This document shows, in pieces, positions 23,834 to 32,330 of a DNA stretch of 64,000 bases. A model generated the notes under the pieces. That model was not told where the DNA came from. It ran no database searches and saw nothing but the letters and a program-made list of their open reading frames with translations. Position 1 is the stretch's first letter, and each line of letters starts with the position of its first letter. A program made the translations under genes and the position numbers. The DNA is from JAVVEW01 sp032251045 (GTDB lineage: Bacteria; Pseudomonadota; Gammaproteobacteria; Methylococcales; Methylomonadaceae): assembly GCA_032251045.1 (NCBI GenBank), contig JAVVEW010000004.1:8520-72519 (forward strand), in the 5' to 3' direction.

Positions 23834-25686
23834 GATTCAAATTCCGCTCCCGTCTGACTGTGTTTGTCCATGACCTGTTCATGGTTACCCTGGCCTGGTC
23901 GGGCGCGTACTGGCTGCGCTTTAACCTGGAGACCTTGCCGAAATTCTTTGCCACCCATTTGCAGCAGGATTTGCCCTATGTCGTGCTGATTCAAGGTTCG
24001 GTATTCTGGGCGCTGGGGCTGTATCGGGGGGTATGGCGGTTTTCCTCCATGCCTGATTTGATACGCATCGCGCAGGCCGCGTTGTTGGGGCTGGTGTTGA
24101 TCACGGTCAGTTTTTTCCTTTATGATCGTATGTATGGCGTACCGCGTGCGGTACTGCCGCTGTATTTATTGCTATTGTTGCTGTTGCTGTGCATACCACG
24201 CTTTTGCTACCGGTTTTTCAAAGAATATGTGATGCACGAACGCAGCGGCAAACGGGCGCTGATTATCGGCGCCGGTAGCGCAGGTGAAATGCTGGCGCGG
24301 GATCTGCTTCGACACAACGATTCGGGTTATATCCCGGTCGGCTTTCTGGATGACAACTTAAGAAAACGCCACAGCGATATTCGCGGCATCCGCGTGCTAG
24401 GGCCAGTCGATCGGCTCGATAAATACATACGCAAACTGAATGCGGAAATTCTGCTGATTGCGGTGCCATCGGCCAATGATGCGCAAATGCGCGCCATCGT
24501 CGAGCGTTGTGAACAGTCCGGCCTGCCTTTTCTGACCCTGCCTTCGGTAAAGAATCTGCTGTCCACGCAAATTCTGGGCGATAAACTGCGTGATGTTTCC
24601 ATTGAAGACATTTTAGGCCGTGAGCCGGTAGCCATGGATTGGGAGCTGATCTGCACGCGGCTGAAAGGTCGAACGGTGCTGGTGACCGGAGGTGGCGGCT
24701 CGATCGGTTCGGAGCTGTGCAAACAGCTGGCCCGGGTGGAGCCGGGGCTTTTGGTGGTGCTCGATCAGTCGGAATATAACTTGTACAGCATCGATGCCGA
24801 GTTGAGCCAGCAATTTCCGCAGCTGCGTCATCAAGCTATTTTGGGCGATGTCACCAATGCGCGTACCGTTCACAACGTATTGCAGACCTTTAAGCCACAG
24901 GTGGTGTTCCATGCCGCCGCCTATAAGCATGTACCACTGCTGGAACATCAGGCCCGTGAAGCCGTGCATAACAATCTGCTTGGTACCATGCGTCTGGCCG
25001 ATGCGGCGCTGGCGCTTAAGGTTGAGCGTTTTGTGCTGATTTCCACCGATAAAGCGGTGCAGCCCAGCAGCGTCATGGGGGCCACCAAAAGAGCTGCGGA
25101 AATTTACTGTCAGCACCTGTCCTTGCAAGGCGGTACACATTTTATGACCGTGCGCTTTGGTAACGTGCTCGATTCCGCCGGCAGTGTGGTACCGTTGTTT
25201 CGCAAACAAATCCGCCAAGGTGGCCCGATCACCGTTACCCATCCCGATATTTCCCGCTATTTCATGACTATACCCGAAGCCTGCCAATTGATCATGAAAG
25301 CCGCAACCATCGGCCAAGGCGGAGAGATTTTCGTGCTGGACATGGGTGAACCGATCAAAATCCGCTATCTGGCCGAACAAATGATCCGCCTAAGTGGCAA
25401 GCGGCCCGGTATCGATATCGACATCCAATATGTCGGGTTGCGGCCCGGTGAAAAGCTGCATGAAACCCTGCATCATCCCAACGAGCAAATCGAACCTTCA
25501 GGTTATGCCAAATTATTCAAAGTGAAAGCACGGCGCTGTCAGGAGCCGCGCGCCTGGCTGGACAGGGTCGCGCATCTGGCGACGCAGCTGCAAGATTTAC
25601 CAGAACAGGAAGTCATCGTGGCGTTACAAGAACTGGTGACAGATTTCACCAACGGGCAAAAAAAAGCCGCCCAAGAAGGCGGCTGA
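23830..25686 (+). CDS. wbpM: UDP-sugar 4,6-dehydratase, WbpM/CapD type
   Basis: This 618-residue membrane protein resembles WbpM, which converts UDP-GlcNAc to a 4-keto-6-deoxy sugar for O-antigen synthesis. Four membrane segments occupy roughly the first 140 residues. A CoA-binding-like Rossmann domain (IIGAGSAGEMLARDLL) and a C-terminal SDR domain with VTGGGGSIGSELC follow. The family's catalytic region reads SVMGATKRAAE, with RFGNVL and RYFMTIPEA after it. The start is GTG at 23830, overlapping the previous stop (GTGA). An upstream ATG inside the previous gene is much less likely. The last codons overlap a hairpin that acts as a terminator for the opposite strand. Confidence 0.93.
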   Translation: MRFKFRSRLTVFVHDLFMVTLAWSGAYWLRFNLETLPKFFATHLQQDLPYVVLIQGSVFWALGLYRGVWRFSSMPDLIRIAQAALLGLVLITVSFFLYDRMYGVPRAVLPLYLLLLLLLLCIPRFCYRFFKEYVMHERSGKRALIIGAGSAGEMLARDLLRHNDSGYIPVGFLDDNLRKRHSDIRGIRVLGPVDRLDKYIRKLNAEILLIAVPSANDAQMRAIVERCEQSGLPFLTLPSVKNLLSTQILGDKLRDVSIEDILGREPVAMDWELICTRLKGRTVLVTGGGGSIGSELCKQLARVEPGLLVVLDQSEYNLYSIDAELSQQFPQLRHQAILGDVTNARTVHNVLQTFKPQVVFHAAAYKHVPLLEHQAREAVHNNLLGTMRLADAALALKVERFVLISTDKAVQPSSVMGATKRAAEIYCQHLSLQGGTHFMTVRFGNVLDSAGSVVPLFRKQIRQGGPITVTHPDISRYFMTIPEACQLIMKAATIGQGGEIFVLDMGEPIKIRYLAEQMIRLSGKRPGIDIDIQYVGLRPGEKLHETLHHPNEQIEPSGYAKLFKVKARRCQEPRAWLDRVAHLATQLQDLPEQEVIVALQELVTDFTNGQKKAAQEGG

Positions 25687-25776
25687 GAGGAATCAAGCAG
25701 AGTGATGTGAGGAGGGAAACTGCTTGATGGGTACTACACCAGGAGGTGTCTGAATTCATCGCCTGAATTTGACACA
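25658..25776 (-). ncRNA. Candidate small RNA antisense to the wbpM 3' end
   Basis: No gene explains this region, yet on the minus strand it has promoter, structure and terminator in order. A promoter (25783-25811) should start RNA near 25776. The RNA would form three hairpins: ACACC/GGTGT with loop TCCT (25736-25749), CAAGCAG/CTGCTTG (25694-25726) with a loop containing CCCTCCTCAC, and GCCGCC/GGCGGC (25666-25683) followed by eight T. The last is a textbook terminator that overlaps the wbpM stop region, so the RNA 3' end is antisense to wbpM. The C- and T-rich unpaired loops could pair with Shine-Dalgarno sequences, as known for some Hfq-type RNAs. Confidence 0.5.
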
Positions 25777-25782
25777 GAAAAG

Positions 25783-25811
25783 ACTATACAGTCAGGCTTA
25801 AAAATTAACAA
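25783..25811 (-). promoter_or_regulatory. Sigma70-like promoter of the candidate small RNA
   Basis: On the minus strand TTGTTA (25811-25806) and TATAGT (25788-25783) are separated by exactly 17 bases, close to the sigma70 consensus. It points toward wbpM, away from the diguanylate cyclase gene, and no minus-strand gene lies downstream before the terminator. Confidence 0.5.
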
Positions 25812-25989
25812 TAGGCATCAATCGCAACAGATTGTTAACTGATAAGAAATAACTTAAAATAGTGGCCGCAACCGTGAGCGAAAATGCCTCATTGATATTC
25901 CCGTTCCCATGCGCAAAGCACACTATCCGTTCAAAGCCAACAAGGCACCATCGGCTATCACGCCCGGTCTGGCCTAGCAGGAAATCCGA

Positions 25990-27033
25990 GTGTTTGAGAT
26001 CAGCATAAAAGTGGTTAACGGCCTTGCCGAGACCACCCGACATCATGACCGTTATTTACTAGATCATGCCTTTCTGCGCAGTCTGGTGGAATTATTCCCC
26101 TGCTCGCTATTGCAACTGTTCAGTGTGCAGCAACGGCGCGATGTGGCTGAATTTTTGCTGTACAGCGTTTTGCGTCCAGACTCGTCGCTGAATGTGACCT
26201 CCACAGAGACGGTTGATGACCCGCTTGCTCAAGCCTTAGTTCAGCAAGTGGAACAACCCCGGATTGTCATTTTGGATGCTGACGACCTTTCGCAACGAGT
26301 CTTGTTTCCGATTCTGGATCGGTCAAATGAACTGCAGGCGGTGCTGGTGTACACAGGCTCGCGGCTAGATGCGATGCCGCAACAGGTTATTCAAGGCATG
26401 AGCCAGGTTTATGGCAATTTTCTGAACATCATTGATAAAGCGCAGCGAGATAAGCTGACCGGGCTTTATAATCGGGAAACGCTGGATGATGAAATCACGG
26501 CAATTTTAAGCCAACAAAAAGCGCTACCGATCAATGCCACCGAGGATGACTTGCGCCGCCGTTCTGAAACCGCCTGTTATTGGTGCGCCTTGCTGGACAT
26601 TGATTTTTTCAAAGCCATCAATGACAACTATGGTCACGTTTATGGCGATGAAGTGCTGATTCTGGTGGCGCGCTTGATGACCTCAGGGATATTGCGTGAA
26701 GTGGATCGGATTTTTCGTTATGGAGGTGAAGAATTTGTCTTGCTATTATCGGCGCCTGAAGCAAGCGATGCCCAGCAAGCGCTAGAGCGTTTGCGAACGC
26801 AGGTTGCAACCTATGACTTTCCGCAAATCAACCACATCACTGTCACTATCGGATTTGTGCAAATCGATCAACAGCCATCACCTGCGGATGTCATCAGTGA
26901 GGCTGATGAGGCCCTATATCATGGCAAGCAACATGGTCGCGACCAGGTATGCTATTACCGGCAGTTGCTCGAAGCAGGGCATCTATCGGACAAACATCAC
27001 TTTGACAAGGTGCATGCGGCGGAATTTTTTTAA
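25990..27033 (+). CDS. Diguanylate cyclase (GGDEF)
   Basis: This is a 347-residue cytoplasmic protein that makes cyclic-di-GMP from two GTP. The C-terminal half is a GGDEF domain: DKLTGLYNRETLDDE opens it, DIDFFKAINDNYGH follows, and the signature is RYGGEEF (residues 243-249). An RxxD inhibitory site (REVD) lies five residues before the signature, so product inhibition is expected. The N-terminal 150 residues are GAF-like in pattern but not recognisable. The start is GTG at 25990 (MFEISIK), preceded by AGGAAA. It stands alone between the polysaccharide operon and a LysR gene. A link to exopolysaccharide control is suggestive only. Confidence 0.92.
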   Translation: MFEISIKVVNGLAETTRHHDRYLLDHAFLRSLVELFPCSLLQLFSVQQRRDVAEFLLYSVLRPDSSLNVTSTETVDDPLAQALVQQVEQPRIVILDADDLSQRVLFPILDRSNELQAVLVYTGSRLDAMPQQVIQGMSQVYGNFLNIIDKAQRDKLTGLYNRETLDDEITAILSQQKALPINATEDDLRRRSETACYWCALLDIDFFKAINDNYGHVYGDEVLILVARLMTSGILREVDRIFRYGGEEFVLLLSAPEASDAQQALERLRTQVATYDFPQINHITVTIGFVQIDQQPSPADVISEADEALYHGKQHGRDQVCYYRQLLEAGHLSDKHHFDKVHAAEFF

Positions 27034-27079
27034 CCCCGAACCTGGCGCACCGCCAAGTTTAATACAGAGAACCTAACGT

Positions 27080-27991
27080 ATGGACAGACTCGCCAGCATG
27101 AATGTTTTTATTCGCGTGGCCAAAGCAGGCAGTTTTGCCGGCGGCGCTCGCGAACTCGATATTTCCAGGGCCATGGTCACTAAACATATTTCCTATCTGG
27201 AAAGCCATCTGAACACCCGCTTGTTTAACCGTACCACGCGCAGCCTGAGCTTGACTGAGGCCGGAGCATCTTATCTGGAGCGTTGCCAGCAGGTGCTGGA
27301 GGATATTGAAGAAATGGAAGCGGCGATCACGCATTTACAACAGGAGCCGCGCGGCTTGTTGAAAATCAGTTCGCCACAAGTCATCGGCGCGATGCACATT
27401 GCACCGGCGCTGAGTGAGTTCATGCATCAATATCCTGAGCTATCGGTAGAAATCATCTTACAAGGCAATATGGCGGACTTGATTGAAGAGGGCGTCGATA
27501 TGGCCATTCACCTGGGCGCACTGGATGATACCAGCCTGATTGCCAGGCCTTTAGCCAGCTCGATATTGACGGTGTGTGGTGCGCCTGATTATTTTGCTCG
27601 CCATGGCCGGCCACAAACGCCAGAAGATTTGGCCGACCACAGCTGCCTGGTGAACTGGGCCATTCCGCCACGCAATCAGTGGCGCTTCAAGAGTGATACC
27701 GGCCAGTTCCAGTCGATTAAAGTATCAGGACGCATGCAATCCAATGTTGCTGACACCATTCGCACCGCGGCCATTAGTGGCTTAGGCTTGGTGATGTTAC
27801 CTAAATACATCGTCGGCAAGGATATTGAAAAAGGTAAATTACAGCCGGTTCTGGAAGATTTTTGCCTGCCGCCGCTGGAAATCTATGCTATTTATCCGCA
27901 CCGAAAATACCTGTCCGCGAAAGTGCGCACCTTCCTGGAGTTTTTACAACAATGGTTGCCCCAGCGCATTGGCATTGATGCCGGCTGCTAG
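27080..27991 (+). CDS. LysR family transcriptional regulator
   Basis: This is a 303-residue LysR-type regulator. The N-terminal winged helix-turn-helix is clear: MNVFIRVAKAGSFAGGARELDISRA, then LESHLNTRLFNRTTRSLSLTEAG. A linker helix and a two-lobed effector domain follow (PQVIGAMHIAPALSEF, LIEEGVDMAIHLG, ISGLGLVMLPKYIV). The sequence is closest in style to the DmlR/YhjC-like group, whose effectors are mostly unknown. No divergently transcribed target gene is present. The gene lies 46 bases after the cyclase and converges with plsY. Its target is therefore not apparent from context. Confidence 0.93.
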   Translation: MDRLASMNVFIRVAKAGSFAGGARELDISRAMVTKHISYLESHLNTRLFNRTTRSLSLTEAGASYLERCQQVLEDIEEMEAAITHLQQEPRGLLKISSPQVIGAMHIAPALSEFMHQYPELSVEIILQGNMADLIEEGVDMAIHLGALDDTSLIARPLASSILTVCGAPDYFARHGRPQTPEDLADHSCLVNWAIPPRNQWRFKSDTGQFQSIKVSGRMQSNVADTIRTAAISGLGLVMLPKYIVGKDIEKGKLQPVLEDFCLPPLEIYAIYPHRKYLSAKVRTFLEFLQQWLPQRIGIDAGC

Positions 27992-28045
27992 GGCCTGTTG
28001 AGGTTTGTAGAAGCCATGCTCGGCCTCAATCGCAGCAAGCACGGC

Positions 28046-28618
28046 TCAGGTTTCGGTACCATCCAGCAAGCGTTTTATATTGGAGCGATGCCGCCAGAGC
28101 ACCACCACCGTCATCACCAAAGTGGCCAGGGTCAAAGGCAGATTGGCCAGCCACCACCACGCATACAGCGGTGCCAGAATAGAGGCCAGCACCGCTGCCA
28201 GCGAGGAAATTCGTCCCACTTTGTAAATCAACGTCCAGGTGCCCATCACGGCAAAACCCAGCACCCAGTTAAAACCCATCAATATGCCCACCGATGTGGC
28301 CATCCCCTTGCCGCCACGAAAACCGAAAAAAACCGGGTATAAATGCCCGAAAAATGCCGCCAGCCCGGCCAGCGCCAGCGTGCTGTCTGGCACGCCGTAA
28401 AGGTGCACCAGAAAAACCGGCACCAGCCCTTTGACCAGGTCGCCCAGTAAGGTAATGCCTGCAGCTTTTTTGCCGCCCAGGCGCAACACGTTGGTGGCCC
28501 CGGGATTGCCTGAGCCTTGTTCGCGTGGGTCGGGCAAGCCCATGATCTTGCATACAATAATGGCGCTTGATAAAGATCCGATCAAATATGCCGCCACAAT
28601 AAATAAGCCATGTTCCAT
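28046..28618 (-). CDS. plsY: Glycerol-3-phosphate acyltransferase PlsY
   Basis: PlsY transfers the acyl group from acyl-phosphate to glycerol 3-phosphate, the first step of phospholipid synthesis, in the inner membrane. The 190-residue protein has five hydrophobic helices. The three family motifs are recognisable: GSLSSAIIVCK, GSGNPGATNVLRLGGKKAA, and FFGFRGGKGMATSVG. The start ATG at 28618 follows a good AGGAGC site. The length matches the family (about 190-210). It is the last gene of the minus-strand block and converges with the LysR gene. An unrelated gap of 92 bases separates it from rluB upstream. Confidence 0.95.
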   Translation of the reverse strand: MEHGLFIVAAYLIGSLSSAIIVCKIMGLPDPREQGSGNPGATNVLRLGGKKAAGITLLGDLVKGLVPVFLVHLYGVPDSTLALAGLAAFFGHLYPVFFGFRGGKGMATSVGILMGFNWVLGFAVMGTWTLIYKVGRISSLAAVLASILAPLYAWWWLANLPLTLATLVMTVVVLWRHRSNIKRLLDGTET

Positions 28619-28710
28619 GATTTGCTCCTGATTGTTTATCTGTCGTTAAGCGCTGCCGGTTCTGATGAAATGAGTTGATTTGCCAGTATGAAGGGCCGGG
28701 CCAGAAGGGC

Positions 28711-29550
28711 TTAATCTTCACTCCGGTTGGCCGCAGCGCTCATCAATTCCGCAACTTCATCCTCGGACAATTCGTAAAAGGCATGTGCTTTCAGGCCTTT
28801 AGGCAGTACCAGTAAGCCAAAGCGCACCCGAATCAGCCGACTGACCTGAATCGATTGCGATTCCCAAAGCCGTCGAACCAAGCGGTTGCGGCCTTCGGTG
28901 ACCACAACGTGATACCACTTGTTAGCGCCTTCGCCACCATAAAAGCGGATATCGCTGAACCTGGCCGGGCCATCCTCCAGCATCACGCCGGTGCGTAATT
29001 TTGTCAGTACCGCATCCTCGATTTCGCCCAACACCCTGACTGCATATTCTCGATCAAAGTGATTGGATGGGTGCATCAGTTGATTGGCTAACTCGCCATT
29101 GTTGGTCAGAATCAGCAGCCCGGAGGTATTGATGTCCAGACGTCCGACCGCAATCCAACGCCCGGTTTTCAATTTAGGCAACTGCGTAAACACCACCGGT
29201 CGTCCTTCCGGGTCTTTGCGACTGACCACCTCACCGGTAGGCTTATGGTAAATCAACACCCGTGTCTGTTGCTGGCCAAAGCGCTCCCAATGCACCACTT
29301 GATTATCCAGTTCCAGATGGTCGCCCGGTACCAGTTTCTCGCCCAATTTTGCCGGTGCGCCATTGAGCAGCAGGCGTCCTGCACTGATCCAGGATTCAAT
29401 TTCCCGGCGTGATCCCAGCCCACCTTGGGCCAGAATTTTCTGGATACGCTCATGGCCGGCTTCAGCGGTCTGAATGGGCGATGGCGGTGTTTTCGTTGCG
29501 GTTGTCGGTTTGTTCCTGCGCACTTTCAATGGTTTTTTGGTCTTGTTCAC
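28711..29550 (-). CDS. rluB: 23S rRNA pseudouridine(2605) synthase RluB
   Basis: RluB converts U2605 of 23S rRNA to pseudouridine. An N-terminal S4 RNA-binding domain (ERIQKILAQGGLGSRREIESWI) is followed by the RsuA-type catalytic domain, with the catalytic Asp in GRLDINTSGLLILTNNG and the VTEGRNRLVRRLWES motif. No ATG lies near the S4 domain. The nearest usable starts are GTG at 29550 or 29523, both inside the 3' end of scpB, so the genes overlap by about 60-90 bases. I chose 29550, giving 279 residues. The much longer upstream frame is only a shadow of scpB. The order scpA-scpB-rluB is conserved in many gammaproteobacteria. Confidence 0.9.
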   Translation of the reverse strand: MNKTKKPLKVRRNKPTTATKTPPSPIQTAEAGHERIQKILAQGGLGSRREIESWISAGRLLLNGAPAKLGEKLVPGDHLELDNQVVHWERFGQQQTRVLIYHKPTGEVVSRKDPEGRPVVFTQLPKLKTGRWIAVGRLDINTSGLLILTNNGELANQLMHPSNHFDREYAVRVLGEIEDAVLTKLRTGVMLEDGPARFSDIRFYGGEGANKWYHVVVTEGRNRLVRRLWESQSIQVSRLIRVRFGLLVLPKGLKAHAFYELSEDEVAELMSAAANRSED

Positions 29551-30103
29551 GAGAGTTATCAAAGTTGGCGGCGAGCACGCTGTCATCAGGCTCTGCCGGC
29601 TGCAGCAAAGCCGGCAATTCCGCCAGCGATTGCAAATTAAAATAATCGAGAAAGTGTTTGGTGGTGGCATACAGGGCCGGCTTGCCGGGAGCATCCTTGT
29701 GGCCCACACTTTTAATCCAGTCCCGCTCCAGCAAGGTTTTGATGATCGTGCTGCTGACTGCAACACCCCGAATATCCTCAATATCGCCCCGGGTAACCGG
29801 TTGCCGATAGGCAATGATTGCCAAGGTTTCCAGCACCGCCTTGGAATACTTAGGCGGCTTTTCCGCAAACAAACGGCTCAACCAGGTGGCATAATCGGCT
29901 TTGACCTGGAACCGGTAGCCGGAGGCCACGCGCTTTAATTGCAGCGCCCGAGGCTGGTAAAACGCCATCAATTGCTGCAATGCCTGATCAATTTCCGCAA
30001 CACTAGGCTGTTCCAGCTCGGGGAACAAAGCTTGCAAGCGCTCCGCGCTTAACGGTTGGTCGGCGGCAAACAGCAATGCTTCGAGTATGGATTCCAGGGT
30101 CAT
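29462..30103 (-). CDS. scpB: Segregation and condensation protein ScpB
   Basis: ScpB is the kite subunit of the SMC-ScpAB condensin-like complex. The 213-residue protein has the winged-helix pattern and signatures: EALLFAADQPLSAERL at the start, YRFQVKADYATWL, and KAVLETLAIIAYRQPVTRGDIEDIRGV. The C-terminal 45 residues are polar and probably disordered. They overlap the rluB start. The ATG at 30103 overlaps the scpA stop (ATGA), so synthesis of the two subunits is coupled. No smc gene is in the window. An upstream in-frame extension would read through scpA and is rejected. Confidence 0.93.
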   Translation of the reverse strand: MTLESILEALLFAADQPLSAERLQALFPELEQPSVAEIDQALQQLMAFYQPRALQLKRVASGYRFQVKADYATWLSRLFAEKPPKYSKAVLETLAIIAYRQPVTRGDIEDIRGVAVSSTIIKTLLERDWIKSVGHKDAPGKPALYATTKHFLDYFNLQSLAELPALLQPAEPDDSVLAANFDNSREQDQKTIESAQEQTDNRNENTAIAHSDR

Positions 30104-30897
30104 GCTTTTCCGGCCACGGCAATCATTGGCATGGTTAAAGGCTCGGCCTGCATAATGCTGATCAATCCCTCTTTGCTCAGCTCCAGAATGGCCAGAAACG
30201 TCACCAGGACGCCCTGGCGTCCTTCTTCCAGCTTGAACAGCAATGGAAACGCCACCGACTCTACATGATGCAAGCGTTCCAGAATAAGGCTCATGCGCTC
30301 GCGTACGGACAACGGTTCTTGCACAATGCGGTGATGCCGATGCTGATCGGCGCGTTTCAATAACGCTTGCCACGCGTTCAGCAGCATGTCCAACTCCACC
30401 GTAGGCGGTTCAGGCTGAAGCGTCATCGGCGGCAAATCCGTTTGCGCAAGCCAGATATCACGCTCCAGGCGCGGCCATTCATTCAGTCCCTCGGCTGCGT
30501 TTTTCATCACTTCATACATACGCAAACGTTTGATGAGCAAGGCCCGTGGGTCGTCTTCGTCATCATCCTGTATGGGCGCACGCGGCAGTAACAGGCGTGA
30601 TTTAATTTCCGCCAGCCACGCCGCCATCACCAGGTATTCTGCCGCCAGCTCCATTTTCAAAGCCGACATCATGTCAATATAGCCCAGATATTGTTCTGTG
30701 ATGCGGGCAATAGGAATATCGACAATATCCAGATTCTGGCGCTTGATCAGATACAGCAATAAATCCAATGGCCCTTCGAAAGCCTCCAGAAAAATACGCA
30801 AGGCATCGGGAGGAATGTATAAATCATCGGGGAGCGCATCGACAGGGGCGCCACGCACCACGGCCAATGGCATGATAGGTAACGCAGCTGTCGTCAT
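30100..30897 (-). CDS. scpA: Segregation and condensation protein ScpA
   Basis: ScpA is the kleisin that bridges the SMC heads. The 265-residue protein has the N-terminal signature FEGPLDLLLYLIKRQNLDIVDIPIARITEQYL and the AEYLVMAAWLAEIKSRLLLP helix. The C-terminal winged helix carries RQGVLVTFLAILELSKEGLI. The ATG at 30897 overlaps the stop of the M50 protease gene (ATGA). It is followed by scpB with another four-base overlap. Together with scpB it forms a coupled pair for chromosome organisation. Confidence 0.93.
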   Translation of the reverse strand: MTTAALPIMPLAVVRGAPVDALPDDLYIPPDALRIFLEAFEGPLDLLLYLIKRQNLDIVDIPIARITEQYLGYIDMMSALKMELAAEYLVMAAWLAEIKSRLLLPRAPIQDDDEDDPRALLIKRLRMYEVMKNAAEGLNEWPRLERDIWLAQTDLPPMTLQPEPPTVELDMLLNAWQALLKRADQHRHHRIVQEPLSVRERMSLILERLHHVESVAFPLLFKLEEGRQGVLVTFLAILELSKEGLISIMQAEPLTMPMIAVAGKA

Positions 30898-31544
30898 AGA
30901 CCCGCCACAGCAGCCAGCCATTGCTGGCCTAACATCATCGGCTGTTGCAGCAGGCCACTGATGACATTGCTGTATAACAACACCAGTAAAATGATAAAAC
31001 CATAAGGTTCGATACGACTGAGCGCGTAAGCTAAAGGCGTGGGCAACACTCCCAGCAACACCCGACCGCCGTCCAAGGGCGGGATTGGCAGCAGGTTAAT
31101 GAGCATTAACACCAGGTTGATGGTAATGCCCGCCACGCCGGTATAAATCATTGGCAAGGTAAAATAAGCGATATCCAGGCTAACACCCAAACGCACCCAC
31201 AAGGCCCAGGCCAGCGCCATCAGCAAATTGGCAACCGGCCCGGCCAGTGCCACAATCGCCATGTGTTGTCGTGGTTTACGGAATGCTCGCGGGTCCACCG
31301 GCACCGGCTTGGCCCAGCCAAAAATAAACCCGCTCGATAACGCCAATAAAATGCCGGGAATCAGGATGGTGCCGACCGGGTCGATGTGTTTGATGGGATT
31401 CAATGTTAACCGGCCCAATCGCGATGCGGTTTTATCGCCTAACCGTAGCGCGACCCAGCCGTGCGCGACTTCATGCACGGTAATAGCGAACACCACGGGC
31501 AGAACCCAAATAGCGAACTTCTGTAGCAATGACAGCTCGTTCAT
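30894..31544 (-). CDS. Site-2 protease family (M50) membrane protein
   Basis: This is a 216-residue intramembrane zinc metalloprotease of the compact M50 type that lacks PDZ domains. The zinc motif HEVAHG (HExxH) lies in the second hydrophobic segment, and the second metal motif appears as LLPIPPLDGGRVL (NxxPxxxLDG variant). Six membrane helices are visible. The ATG at 31544 follows a GGAG-type site. The cellular substrate is unknown. This gene type commonly precedes scpA in gammaproteobacteria, as here, with a four-base overlap. It is not RseP, which is about twice as long and has PDZ domains. Confidence 0.9.
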   Translation of the reverse strand: MNELSLLQKFAIWVLPVVFAITVHEVAHGWVALRLGDKTASRLGRLTLNPIKHIDPVGTILIPGILLALSSGFIFGWAKPVPVDPRAFRKPRQHMAIVALAGPVANLLMALAWALWVRLGVSLDIAYFTLPMIYTGVAGITINLVLMLINLLPIPPLDGGRVLLGVLPTPLAYALSRIEPYGFIILLVLLYSNVISGLLQQPMMLGQQWLAAVAGL

Positions 31545-31555
31545 GTAAAACTCCG

Positions 31556-32176
31556 TTAGGACAGCATGGGGGCTTGGCCTTTGCCTTGTCGCATAATGCG
31601 CAATTGACCTCCCGTACAATCGATAATCGTGGTTTGCTCACTGGGCAAAATGCCGGCGTCGATAATCAGGTCTACGCCATGCTCCAGATGCTCGCGAATG
31701 AGGTAAGGGTCGGTCAGCTCCATATCCAGGTCAGGCAGTTGTAGTGAACTGCTGAATAAAGGCTGCCCTGTCTCGGCCAAAAGCGCCTGAATAATCGGGT
31801 GGTCGGGAATATGGATGCCAATGGTTTTTTTCTTCGGATGCTGCAAACGACGTGGCACTTCACGGGTTGCATCCAGGATAAAAGTAAACGGCCCAGGCGT
31901 CAGTGATTTAATCACCCTAAACGCATCGTTATCGATTTTGGTGAAATGCGAAACCTGGGTCAGATGCTCACAGATCAAGGTGAAATCATGTTTTTCATCG
32001 AGCAAGCGAATGCGTCGTAAACGATCTAGGGCTTGTTTATCATCCATTTGACAGGCCAGAGCGTAGCCGGTGTCCGATGGGTAAATCATCAGTCCGCCCG
32101 CGTTTATAATTTCCAGTGAACGCTGAATCAATCGGGGTTGGGGATTGTCAGGATGAATTTCGAAAAGCTGAGCCAT
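31556..32176 (-). CDS. YciO/YrdC-family threonylcarbamoyl-AMP synthase-like protein
   Basis: This is a 206-residue Sua5/YrdC/YciO-fold protein. Conserved stretches are GGLMIYPSDTGYALAC near the N-terminus, LTPGPFTFILDATREVP and KKKTIGIHIPDHP in the middle, and a DLIIDAG loop. The details fit the YciO branch rather than TsaC. Whether YciO proteins make threonylcarbamoyl-AMP in vivo is uncertain. The ATG at 32176 is preferred over a GTG three codons earlier. It lies only 11 bases upstream of the M50 gene, so they are probably co-transcribed. Confidence 0.9.
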   Translation of the reverse strand: MAQLFEIHPDNPQPRLIQRSLEIINAGGLMIYPSDTGYALACQMDDKQALDRLRRIRLLDEKHDFTLICEHLTQVSHFTKIDNDAFRVIKSLTPGPFTFILDATREVPRRLQHPKKKTIGIHIPDHPIIQALLAETGQPLFSSSLQLPDLDMELTDPYLIREHLEHGVDLIIDAGILPSEQTTIIDCTGGQLRIMRQGKGQAPMLS

Positions 32177-32261
32177 AAGCGTCACGATTGGGTAAAGTCA
32201 ACCATTATACCGTTAGCGTGGCTAATCAGTGCCAGCTATGCACTTTAACGGTGCCAGGCAT

Positions 32262-32286
32262 TAAAAAGCCGGCGCCTGAGCCGGCC
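32262..32286 (-). terminator. Rho-independent terminator after tsaB
   Basis: On the minus strand GCCGGC, a six-base loop and GCCGGC are followed by TTTTTAA, about 45 bases after the tsaB stop. The hairpin and T-run orientation fit termination of tsaB transcription before the YciO-like gene. Confidence 0.75.
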
Positions 32287-32330
32287 TGGTCTGACGGGGT
32301 TACGCCTGTAGGCGAGGGTCGGGTCAGCAC

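Noticed and set aside
24613..25380. A 255-codon minus-strand frame opposite the wbpM-like gene
   Set aside because: It lies wholly inside a strongly conserved SDR domain. The composition is typical of an antisense shadow.
25798..26046. An 82-codon minus-strand ORF upstream of the candidate small RNA
   Set aside because: It overlaps the diguanylate cyclase start, lacks a ribosome site, and spans the small RNA promoter region.
29551..29868. N-terminal extension of RluB
   Set aside because: The extra 106 residues read in another frame across scpB and have no relation to pseudouridine synthases.
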